Below, piece by piece: positions 21,781 through 33,270 of a stretch of 64,000 nucleotides of DNA (position 1 is its first letter; each line of letters starts with the position of its first letter). The notes under the pieces are model-generated. The model searched no databases, was not told the origin of the DNA, and was given only the letters and a program-made list of their open reading frames with translations. The translations under genes were made by a program, and so were the position numbers. Source of the stretch: Panopea generosa (taxonomy: Eukaryota; Mollusca; Bivalvia; Adapedonta; Hiatellidae); contig CM055896.1 of NCBI GenBank assembly GCA_029582155.1, positions 6,898,624-6,962,623 of the forward strand. The letters are read 5' to 3'.

Positions 21781-23949
21781 TTTATTTTAAGTTCCAAGCT
21801 TACTTCGCAATCTGGCTATACTAAATTAATATAAATTATGAACGAAATTCTTTATATGATTATAAAAAATACGATTATAAAAATGCATTGAATTCGGATT
21901 AAAGTAATTTAGTCAATTTCATCTCATAGAAAATATACTTACCGAAAAATATAATACCACTTAATTCAATCATGTTCTTATAAGAAGTGTTTAAGGTCAC
22001 CATTAAGGTTCATAATTATGGAATAATGTATTACGTATTCAGACACTAGCCTTATTTTCGACCGTCTGTTGATCCTACCCTCTCTTTAAGATATTATGTA
22101 ATTAAATATATTGAAATATATTCAATCTATTCAATCTATTGTTTATCATCTTGATCAATAATTGTATATACCTATTGTGTCGGGAAGGGACTTAATAAAG
22201 CTATTAGACATTGTCGCCCTTTTGGTACTTTGTAATATATAAAATAGTAAAATATGATAAAACTAATAAAATAAGGAAAGAAGCACCGAATTGTTTTCTG
22301 ATTAATTAAATAAAATATCTCAAACCGAAACGCTAAAAGGATCCGTGCAACTAAGCCTCACACTGATTCTTTCGTTTTATTTTAGGCTAAATCCGGCCAT
22401 TGTTAAAAGGTCTAGACCTTAGATATTTTAATGTAGCTTGGAGGTCCTGTAAAGCATTAATTGTTGCAAGTATAGCGTTCAGTTCCTCTTGGGTCTCTTG
22501 TTATTATTTATGTCAGCAATTTAATTCAGCTTAATATATGGACAGTCCATGTAGTTTAGCAAGGGCTGTTAATATTTGATAGATTGTGGTTCTTTAAAAC
22601 GATTAAGGAACTAAAGCATGCCCCACAGGCGTCAATATTGTGAATTTTCAAATAAGTTGGCTGCTTTTAAAAAGCATCCAATAGTTAGGTCTTAAAAGAT
22701 GTGGCAATTAAAGTGAATGAATGTGTAAGTTTGGTTCCTTGTACAGTGTACTGAATATATTGGACCAAATCCCAGCATGGTTCCGGCTGACACAGCGAAT
22801 TCCCGGTTGCAGGTGTGCCTGATTGTAACTTTGATGTTTAAATGTAAAGATCTCAAACATTATGTAATGCCATTTGTATATTTAAAAAGAAACGTACTTT
22901 ATAAATTGTGTAACGTTCTTACTGCTATATTCTCTACAATTATCTACTATGATAATAATATATTTTAAATAATTAGAATACATTTTTTAAATCAATTTGT
23001 GGATATATTATTTTTGAAAAATAACAGTTGAAAATTACTGTTATTCCAAAACTTGTTCATGTTCGGCGATATATCTGATTCTGACGACGTGCTGAAAATA
23101 TGTCACACCGGTTAACTATCTTTATATTTCTGTTGTATCTAGTAAAATAATCAAATGTAACTGTTTAATTTTGGTATTTTTTCCATTGTTATGGATTCAA
23201 CATATTATAATAATTGAATACATTCATGGTTATATAAAAATTATTAACATTTACTCGGTAGGAATCTGACAGAAACGGCGATAAATTGTCAAAAGAGGTA
23301 AGTTTCATGACCTCATTTAAGCAAGATTTTAGAAAAATCCTAGATTTAAGGCTTTCCATTCGTATCTGATTAAATATGCAAAGAACAATTCATAGTGATC
23401 TCAGTTAGTACATTAAAACGTCACAATCAGTTATTACACACACCGCATTTAAACTTTCCTTTTAGCCGGAAAGTGGTCGGAACAGCCGGAACATGACAAG
23501 GTCTTAATATCAATACCGGTTTGTACATTCCCTTGATGCACTGTTTAGAAAAAACAATGGCGACCTCCATGCTATGATGAATGCAGTGTTTTAACGCGTG
23601 GTCGTGACGTTTCAATATGGCAGCGCCCAGAGTCAATTTCTTAACTGGCCCTTATATAGGGTTCGGTCGCTCATGCGACCTAACCAAAAATACACTCGAT
23701 AACATTGTTAGCTGTTCTGTTGAGGGCTATTGTTGCCCCAATTAAGAGTAAATCACAAATAAAACACACATTTTGCTAGACTTGAGTGGGCGATTCGGGT
23801 CTTTATTGTTTATATTTGCCCAAATTTTCTAATTGAAAACATAAAAATTTTTTTTAATGCTATTATATTTTTAAATTCCATTACTTTACAGCAGTCTTAA
23901 ATGCTTAAAGTCAAGTTATGTTCTATAGTTAATGTAATTTCTCACCTAC
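21781..23949. other. Gene-free stretch
   Basis: No supported gene. A 36-bp open stretch at 23262-23297 with a good donor is treated as chance (see rejected list). Confidence 0.35.
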
Positions 23950-24699
23950 AGCGATAGCTATTGCTATTATTTAACAATGACATATTAGTCAATTATAATT
24001 TAGCAGTAATTACAAAATATGAACGATGTCTGTTGCAGATGTAATCAATTATATATTATGAACAATGTTTCCATGAGTATTTACTTGAAATATTATTCAT
24101 TTGGTATAAAATAATATGAACTGAATGATAAATCATCATTTCCTTTGTTTATACGAGACGTATAACGTTTGAACATTATAACAAAATTATTTTAAATAGG
24201 ACATGGCATGTATCGAATAATATACATATGTTAATTAAACATCTATTCATGTCGATTCTTATTTCCACGACATAGCTTACAAGATACCAGATACACGATA
24301 CAAAATTAAATAAGAGTCTGTGTGGTATAAACATATATAAACATAAGCTATGAAAAACTATTGACCGACATACAAAACATCAACAAATTGGCACCTATAC
24401 ATATTAAAACATAAAACATTCCTTGTCATATCATTATTTAAATAATATGTTTGCTCATTGATTTAAACGCCAAATTGCACGTGATCCTGACGTCATATTC
24501 TAATTCTGACATCATTTGGAATGTTTAACACAGGAATATGTTAACACACCTGTACAAATCTGAAGTAAAATAATGTCGTCTTTTCGCTCAGGAAAACGCA
24601 TAGAGAGACTAGGGGAATAATTCAGACAACCATTTGCAAACATCAGTATGCTTTTCTCTTATCTTCAGGTGGCATTGGCTATATTCCGATTGATGGGCA

Positions 24700-25110
24700 G
24701 GCCTATTTGCGATATTTGGACGGATGGGCAGAAGGAATAGCGATATTTTGACGAATTGGCTGACAGATTGGCGATATTCAGACGGATAGGCAGACGGATC
24801 GGCGATAGTCCGATAGAGTGACAGACCAATCGGCGATATTCCAACGGATGAGCCGACGGATCGGCGATATTCTGACTGAGGGGCAGACGGATTGGCGATA
24901 TTCCGACTGAGTGGCAGACGGATCGGCAATATTCCGAGGGAGTTGCAGACGGATCGACGATATTCCGACTGAGTGGCAGACGGATTGGCGATATTCCGAC
25001 GGATGAACAAACAGATCAGCGATATTCCGACTGAGTGACAGACGGATCGGCGATATTTTGACTGAGTGGCAGACGGATTGGCGATATTCCGACGAGAGAG
25101 CGGGAAGACC
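24700..25110. repeat. 31-bp minisatellite, about 13 units
   Basis: Unit gacggatcggcgatattccg plus actgagtggca. Units are 31 bp apart (for example gatattccga at 24959, 24990 and 25021). Because 31 is not divisible by three, all three minus-strand frames are open through it and give a 31-residue protein period; these frames are artefacts. GC-rich against its surroundings. Confidence 0.95.
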
Positions 25111-25648
25111 CGTCATCGCCAATGACGCATTCACGATGTTGACAAGAACGGCATGATCTCCCACCACCATATAGTAAAAACTTTCGAGAATTATTGGTGT
25201 GATTTGATATTCTGTAAATAAGTCAGCAGACATAAGACAAAAATTGCAAACGGTGTAATATGTTACTTTGAGAAACTTTATGACGTACTGAAATTTTCGC
25301 CATGACATTGGGATGATGCCGTGACCTTTGCCGTAATATGTATAAAATCGTTCAGTTTTGCCGTATTTTGATTATTCATTACATATTTGAAAAGAAAATA
25401 TGTCCAATTCCGGCAATGTATGTATCATTAGTATAACTGTTTGTCTTTGTTTTTAAACAAATGTGTCCATAAACATTTTAGAACACACCTCGCATAGTGA
25501 GAAAGCATGTTCATTCATCGAATTATAATAGATCAACATGCGTACTTTCCGCAAGTTTATGCAACACGCACCATCGGCCATCTTCTGTAGGAATAATAAA
25601 CCTAATTGCATGTACACGCAAGTGTTGTTTTATGCCGAATAAAATTAT

Positions 25649-25685
25649 TTGTTGTTGTTGATGTTGTTGTTGTTGTCGTCGTATG
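25649..25685. repeat. (GTT)n microsatellite, interrupted
   Basis: gttgttgttgatgttgttg followed by ttgttgtcgtcgt. A similar GTT run occurs at the end of the family-2 SINE at 45744, so this could be a SINE tail remnant. Confidence 0.7.
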
Positions 25686-28600
25686 TGGGGATCTACCAAC
25701 TCATGGTAGTGTTGTTTATTTATTGCATATAGTGTTGTTGATATGTTAGCGCAGCAAACCCAATGCGAAATGCACTTCTACAAAGTCTTTATACTTATTC
25801 CACTGTTATATATTAGTATAAACATTATAAAACTGAGGTTTGTATAAACGTCATTGGCTTTCTCCGTGTGTCAGCAATAGCTCACTCATGTTCTTGTATT
25901 AAACATCTGGTGAGGGATATACCTTCATTTAATATGTATTTCATCAAAAAACAATCATGACACGTGTCATTCGAAGAACAACAAAACAATATAGTAAGAA
26001 CACGTTTATAAAGTACACACTTGTTGTAGTGCACACATATAAGTTATACGAAATATAATTGATAACAGAACATTATAAGACAGTGAACCGTATCTAGTAC
26101 AAACATATGATAATCAAAGTGGCAATTGGAGAAAGCAACTTCTTTTATTGGCGTTAACCATTAATTTGCTTTCCTCTTTCATACTCTGTTCGTGCTCGTA
26201 GTTTAGTTACATACAATTGTTTTCCTCGGCGTTTGCGTGCCGATATGTTCTTTTACTTAAAGTATAGTACCGCAATGTAGCAAATGATTAATACATACAC
26301 ATGATGTGAATATATTTCATATTTGTATGGCAGTCAATTTAAATATCCAACGCATGCAAATTTAAAGTGATGTATACTTTTTGGTCCAAATAAATATGCA
26401 ATATTTTAACTACAACTGTTTACCAAGTTTAAGCACTCCAGTTTCAGGGATCGCCATTGCCATTTATCATGTATGTCAATATTGAAAATTCTGTATATAT
26501 TTACATGTGTATACTGTGTTGGTGTCTGTGCCCTTCGAATACGTCTTCCGCAGTTGTAAACATATCTTATTATTTTTATATGGTGTTGTTATTCTTTCTC
26601 CTGGAGTTAAGATATAAATTAATACACAATATACTGCTTGAAGTGTATTATTACTGCTGATGGTAGTACGGGGTGGTGAGGAGAGCAGGCAACATTGCAT
26701 TATCACCGTTGAACAGACTCAATATAACCGAGTCTGTCATTTCCTTTTCTTTTCTTGGTTGTGTTATGTTCCGCCAGAAGATCCGCTTATTAGAAAGTAT
26801 TATATTAATAGGATTTTAGAGACAGAAATAAGTCAAAGTTGTTTCAGTATAAATTTCTATATAATAAATTAAGCTGTTTTCTTCAAATGGGTGCCGTCTG
26901 TGATTCTAAAGTATATATGTATTATTAACTAATTTTTTAAAGTTTCCGGTTTTCATTAAAACGTGTTGGTCTCATCCATGGAACAGAATTCTAAGATCAG
27001 ATTTGCAGTTATGTTGGTTTCCAAGACAAAACATTATGTTTATTTTCTCGAATGATGACTAATCTCTTAATTTTTGTATTAAGTTTTAACTATTGCAGAA
27101 TTGTTACAAATGGTAACTTTAATATATTTATTGATCAACAGCAAAGTATTTGATAACATGATTAAATAGAAAAAAAGGACGACACGCCCTTTAATCAAAA
27201 AGGAAATATTACAGTATATTCTGCATTTCTGGTAAAAAGTGCATGACTGTTGAATGTATACTCAATAAGACTAATATTATGCTTCAACTTTGGTTATCGC
27301 ATGCAATGAAATGTGTGAAGATAACATATCTTATTATTAGTATCTACCACAAGACTATATAGTGAAGATGAGTATGGCATTGATGAATTGTTTTATGTAG
27401 TGGGAAAATATGCTTAACCTTAACACCTGGCCTTAGCTAGGTCTTCAGAGTTATTGTACTGATATCGGTTATTCAATTTCTAAAAGTGTTTTTTTTTTAA
27501 ATAATGCCTGTGTACTTCATCAATGCAAGTTTTAAACAAATCTGAATTAGAAGTGATGATTACAAAACACCAACCTATTTTTATCTTTATCTTTATCTAT
27601 GGAGATTTGATTCTATCTCTTTCAAGTTCTTCGCTAGAATACTAATTTACATGCTAACCAGTCTATCTGTCGGTTAAGAGTTGGTCTTTATAAAAAAGAA
27701 ATAAATGCGCTACGCATTAGTTAAAACAACATTTAATGCACATAAGTACATATATTTAGCATACGTTTAATAAATTATGTGGAATGGATACAGAAAAAAG
27801 CTGTAGAAGCTTGTGTTAATCTGCTTCCATAACAGTTATTTTACATTTCATATAGATTTTATCATATTGTTCCGTAATAATTTCAATTTAGCTAAATGTG
27901 CAATAATATATAAAAGAAATAAGGTTTTATTCAGAATATTTTTAAAAAAAGAGAGTGTTGGTTGAAGACAAGAAAAGAAAGAGGCTACACTGATTTAATC
28001 TTCTTGTATCGGTTCATACCGGTACAGGGGATATGTGTTTTGCAAGTTTATGCTTATCAATTCAATAAATTCATTAATCACTGTTTATTTCTATCTAAGA
28101 TCAAATAGAGACATGTCGTCATAATTAAGTAAGTAAAGATAGCATTAAATATGACAAGTCATTAACTATTTAATTGTGTGTGATACTTTTGGTCTATAAA
28201 ATATAATTTTGAACTGCCATAAAAATCGACATATTGTGTTCACTGAGAAACCTCAGCAAATAAGAAGCAGTGTTATTTCTAAAAAAATGTACAGGCCAAG
28301 AATACAAGAGAAAAGCATGTTTTGAAAGATTTGAAATGTATTGAAACTATGCCACTTTCCACTGTTGGACTATGATGTTTGTGGGTTGTTCTATTGGAGT
28401 TTTATTTCAAAAGCAATAAAATATATTGCATAATAAAGTGGAAAATGCAATTTCTCATGCACCTACTTATCACTGCTATTGCAACAATTGCCAATATTAT
28501 TTGTACTAGCGTGCATATGCAATAAACTAAGTTTGTGCATGGTTAATGACATTCCCAATTATTCGTATCCGCATTTCTTTATAATGAACTTAAAAAGTTG

Positions 28601-29559
28601 CATCAGCGTAGATACACATGTAATTGTTCATAATGTTTGGATGATTAATACATTAAATAATGACTTATCATTATATATGTCTTAACATTTGCCGCAGACA
28701 ATGGATAATTTGTTAGCCTATCCCAGTCTCAGACTTTTTTTCTTTTTTATGTCTCTGTTTCCTACTTTCTTGTATTCATTAAGTTCCTTTGATTGTTGAT
28801 TTATTTCTTTTTGAATAATCATGTCATCATGATTCTAATATTATTTTAAATTGAAGAGGAAGACCGCAACTAATGTTATTGTTAGAATGTGTGATTCGAC
28901 CCATTTGCTTGCGATTTAAAAGTAATGCAATATGTTTAAACCATATGTTTGTAATTTAATGTCACGTGTTTCATCTTCTACTAAAGCAAATGACCGATCT
29001 GCGTTCACGTTAACGGTCTCCCGCAGACAGCTGGGATCGTTTCTATTTTTCCACTGGTTATTCTTGGTCGACAACTTATCTACAGTTTCATTTTCAATAA
29101 TTTTTAAGTTGTATATAGTGTCCCCATTTTGATTAAAATCAGTTAATGTGTTAGTTCTTACAGTGCAGATGCCCTTCCAAAGCTACATTCAGTTTTAAAC
29201 GTAAATTTCATTTATTGAATTTTTCTGTATATAAACATTATGATTAATATTTAATAATTTTTATTAATTCTAGAGATTTCTAAGTGTATTTGTTTTAACT
29301 ATATAACATATCAAAGTTATTGAATACATCAATTCACTGTTTGATCATAAAATGATAAATTCGTTGAGCTAAAGTGATATTTTACTGAAGCCAACCTTTA
29401 TTATCTATATATTTTTCATACATTTATCATAAAAAATTACTAAGCAAGAAATTGGAAAGCATTGCCTGGCACGAACATTATACAATCAATGCAACTAACT
29501 AGCGAAAACATTATCAAAATACAGACTCTAAATACAATACAAGTTGGACCAATTGGAAT
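25686..29559. other. Non-coding part of copy C
   Basis: No exon recognised. 26590-26750 aligns with gene B intron 2 near 42190-42320. The position where exon 2 would be expected (about 26.4 kb) holds no LLDGYDPR-type sequence. Confidence 0.4.
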
Positions 29560-30728
29560 AATTAAACACAAAAACTCCTGCAGTTATGTTCTGATAATTA
29601 AAGTCACCAGCTAAATGAATATCAATATAAAACGTGGTTTTCATAAAACACGCATGGCATAATAATAGTTTACATATTCTTACATTCAAAACAATTCCCA
29701 ATTATTGAAAATATTCTTTTAAATCAGTTAAATATTGATCGATCAGCTATTAACTTAATTTTGTAAGGCGTTTTGGGCGACGTATTACACCAATTAACAT
29801 ACCGTATTAAGTATAGTTATTAACGTTAAAGTAATCACTTTCATTGTGTAAAACAACAACAACGAGCACGTGCTTCCAGATAAACATTAATGTTTATCCA
29901 TGTTATGATGTTATTTAATATGTTAACTGCATTTAATAAGCCTCAAGTAATTAAAATGTATATAAACAGTCAGCACAGAAATGTATTTAAAGCATATAAC
30001 ATTTTATGTATTCAGTTTGTTTTGAGCACATGCATCAACCAAATGATTTTCTTTTGTTTTGTAAACGATCTATAGAAGAAAACATAAAGCATATATCAGT
30101 AAACATATGTTAGTTGTAATTAAAAACAAATATTTTTTCAAAATCTATCGAATACGTTTTGAAAAATAAAGTACATTTATCATCTCGAAAAATTCTCTAT
30201 TGCAAGCTATGGATTATCTTCAGTTCGTGCTTATGTGCGAGAGAATCTGAATCTTTCTATCATCTTGGTGTTGATTTCTGGAAACATGTTAATATCAAGC
30301 CATTTTATTACATGGCCATTGTAACACACGTAATATAAGTGTTATTCATGGCCAATAAAAACAACATGCCTAGTTTTTTATGATACGGTATAAACGTGCC
30401 AGTAACGCAATATTTTTATGAACTAATCCACATGTGGATTACACATGTGTGTAAAACACACTTAACAACAACAAACAAACAAAACAATATTAGCATTCAT
30501 AGTGAATAGTTATTGATGATAAAATGCAGATTTGGTTTTGTATTTGCATACACCTCTTGTCAACTTAAGTTGAATTTGAGTCTGTTTGTTTGTATACAAT
30601 TCTGATTTTTATGTTTTAATGTTAATGGTTGGTTTGTGTGGCTGTGTTCGTCGTACACAACGTTTATCTTCTTAAATGTCTTGTCACAAATGATGTTTTG
30701 ATGAGATTCTCTAAAAATATCATCGACT

Positions 30729-31000
30729 CTAATCGACTAATGTAACGTGTCTGACAATCGATCCAGGGTTGGTTAATTTGCATTTTCCGACGTACTACAT
30801 TCTCTGTGATGATTGAATACATTTGAATGTGTGGGGAAGTAGTCAGTGACTTGCAGAAATAAGTTGTTTGTAGTTATGGCTGACTGAAATGCGAATACTT
30901 AGAATGATGATTAAATTGCCTCTGTTAAACTGTTGAATAAAGACGTAAAACAAGTTATTGATAGAAAAATTATTGATGATATTATGCATCCAATATGTCA
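30729..31000 (+). mobile_element. Degraded SINE, family 1 (+)
   Basis: Head remnant aatcgactaatgtaacgtgt ctgacaatcg (compare the family-1 head with cggttacacgtctgactatc), then gtgatgattgaatac, gtcagtgacttgcagaaat and a final gatgatattatgcatccaat. It lies inside the duplicated block C. Confidence 0.55.
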
Positions 31001-31387
31001 TTTAATTAATTTATTACATAACTTGATAAAAGTCTTTTAAATACAAAGTTTTTGAGAGTGTGGTTCCTTTTACTCGTCGGTAAAAGGAAACTTATACCTT
31101 CAACACAAAAATGAATGATGGTTATTTGACTCTCTGCTAAATATAGTTAACAGAACAGCTGTTCAGCCACTTTTAATTGTTCAATGTTTACGTCTAATTA
31201 TTCAGTAGCTTTGTCGTGTGAAAACTTACTTGACAACCGATCTCAGTAATTATGAAATTATTCCAATTACTTTCGTATATTAAAATACAGACTAGGCCAG
31301 TGTCATCCTTAATGTTCTATCTTATACAAGGCCAAATTCGAAGGAAAATGCTTTGATTTTTTTTTTAAAAAAAATAAATAAATGTCA

Positions 31388-31392
31388 GGTGT

Positions 31393-31423
<31 letters not shown>

Positions 31424-31428
31424 GGGGG
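31388..31428. repeat. (GT)10 followed by 22 G
   Basis: gtgtgt run 31388-31406, then an uninterrupted G run 31407-31428. The G tract could form a quadruplex on the + strand. Its length is prone to sequencing error. Confidence 0.95.
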
Positions 31429-32522
31429 TAGGTGTTTCGCTCGTATACATAAATATCAATAAAAACTGAAAAAATCCAATGATTACAATCCTGAAACAAG
31501 TTAAATAAATCATTTACTTACTTCACTATCGTATCTCTCATATCTGTATGTTTTGCATGAATTAAAACTTTATTGCAGTACTTTAACCGTCAACTAACAG
31601 TAAACGTTGTTTTTTTATAGTTGATATAACTTTGATACTTTGATAACTTTGAAAAGAAAATATCAATTTTTTTATGCAATTAAGTAGAATTAGCAATCAG
31701 CTATAACACATTTATTCCGAACCGCTAATATAAAACGAAAAGGTATACGCCGAGATGGAGTTCACAGTAACTGCATCAATAATTCTATAAGCCTGCAATA
31801 CACTAAATGTATCGTTAATTAAATGTTGTTAATGTGAATCAAACAAGAAGCTAGTACAATTAATGATATCAATAATAAACGAATTAAAGATCGAATGAAG
31901 ACAATGATATACAGACAATGTTTTAACCAAGCAATGCTGATTATTTTCTGGTAATATTTTGATGATTGATCAACTTCATGGCGTCAGGATTGTATATGCT
32001 ATTATTTGTATTTATTGCAAACCTTATGTTTTAAGTACTCTGTGTCTACGTGCTTATGTTTCAATTATTATCAGCAAGAATGACTTTGATTTCAACTATA
32101 TCAAGATGAAATATTAAGCGATTTCACATTAATGAGCTCTGATGTATTACAAAAGATAATTTTTCAGATGGGTGAAAAGTGAAAGTTTCGGGAATTCGTA
32201 TTAGCCTCGTTATTTGATAGAATAATGTGTTAACATAATATGAGCTACACAATCATTGTTGTTTTTGTTTTTAAATAAGCTGTCGAATTTGCTTGTTTTA
32301 CATTGATTTTTATTTCATCCAAGTCCATAATTATCAAATATACGCTGGATCGAGTGTACCCAATGATATGAATGGGATATTTAAATTTGAACCTTGGTTA
32401 AAAGCAACAATACAATATTTCTATGCATCGCTAGCCGTTGATCAAACAAATTACTTCGAAATAAAATGAACATTAACTACATGTTTTTTTTTACAAAATC
32501 CTGTTTTCTTTTGCCATTTCAG

Positions 32523-32590
32523 GCATACTTTTCGACATATTTATGCAAGTTGAAATTATCGGCATTCATTCCATCAGGTAATCAAATATA
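32523..32590 (+). pseudogene. Copy C exon 3 (broken)
   Basis: Acceptor ttcag is retained. It reads ILFDIFMQVEIIGIHSI, matching gene [18 protein letters not shown], and then runs into an in-frame TAA. The last bases and donor of the exon are altered (atcaggtaatcaaata versus gene B atcagcgaattaaatg). The invariant PVDV start is lost. Confidence 0.88.
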
Positions 32591-32950
32591 GTACAACTAT
32601 TTTAAAATAATTATTTTCTCCCATTAATGGTTTCCCGTAATTGGTTTATGAAGGTTGCTTGTATCCCCCATCCACAAAATGAAGTTCATTTAAAAAATAC
32701 ATGCATATTGACACTGTCATAAAAGCATTTATTTGAAATGAGTCATTTCTGTTGTTTTACTATTTGTCTAAGTCACAATTAGATAAATGTTTATCTATAT
32801 CATATGTATGCGATTAAAAACAAATTTGAATTTGTTCCATGCCGCCATATAAACAACCAATGCCATGTTATTAAACCAATACGTTTGCATGATATTTTGC
32901 AATTGTGATATTTGAACATATAAAAAAATCCATATGTTTTTGTGTTTTTC

Positions 32951-33048
32951 AGAATTGGATACCCGTTAAATGGATCAAATCTGGGAGACCGACCCATTCG
33001 TAACAAGTGCAAAAAGAGTCCATTTTTTCCCCAAACAAACTAATGCAC
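32951..33048 (+). pseudogene. Copy C exon 4 fragment (broken)
   Basis: Starts agaattggatacccg, equal to gene B 49494 onward. The first ~84 bp of the exon, including loop D, are deleted so that the polypyrimidine tract abuts the middle of the exon. Contains a TAA six codons in, Trp-Glu-Thr instead of Trp-Val-Pro, and a ~10-base deletion before ccaaacaaactaatgcac. Homology ends at 33048, where SINE sequence starts. Confidence 0.88.
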
Positions 33049-33270
33049 ATTGGTCAGTGGTTCAATCCCGACCGGCTCACACCAAAAAGTGGTACTAGAA
33101 GCTTCCTTGCTTTACAGGATAATATTTACAGGATAGTTCTAGGTTTAGTAGACCCGGTGCCAGAATAAATTGACTGGATGGGGTATTATACCGTGTGTTT
33201 GCGAGATGATATTTCAATGTGGCAGCGCTTAGAATACTGTTTCAAGTAGACACAGTCGCGATATATGTAA
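33049..33270 (+). mobile_element. tRNA-derived SINE, family 2 (+), 5'-truncated
   Basis: Begins within a tRNA-like B box (gtggttcaatcccgaccgg). Continues with a body that is the reverse complement of 60175-60482 and 45744-46000: agcttccttg, ggcagcgcttagaatactg, caagtagacacagtcgcgat. It replaces the rest of copy C exon 4, so it marks the breakpoint of the pseudogene. Confidence 0.75.

Larger units (their letters stand above)
23950..33048 (+). pseudogene. Copy C: decayed duplicate of the 5' half of channel gene B
   Basis: Colinear blocks match gene B and its upstream flank: 23950-24070 with 38955-39060 (taatcaattatatattat), 26590-26750 with 42190-42320 (gagtctgt, tcctggag), 29560-29880 with 42830-43130 (gttttgggcg, caattaacatacc), 30345-30410 with 44190-44235 (ttttatgatac), 31450-31990 with 46790-47390 (tatcaataataaacgaatta), then two broken exons matching B exons 3 and 4. 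Exons 1 and 2 are not recognisable. Later exons are absent because homology stops at 33048, where a SINE begins. The order and orientation show a tandem segmental duplication, about 15 kb from its source, that then decayed. Confidence 0.8.

Noticed and set aside
23262-23297. 36-bp open stretch with donor gtaagt, sharing aatctgacagaaac with gene B exon 1
   Set aside because: The 14-base match is isolated, the acceptor side has no pyrimidine tract, and the position is out of order relative to the copy C alignment.
24609-25308. Two overlapping minus-strand frames of 133 and 176 codons
   Set aside because: They lie over the 31-bp minisatellite; different frames encode the same periodic peptide, which is an artefact of the unit length.
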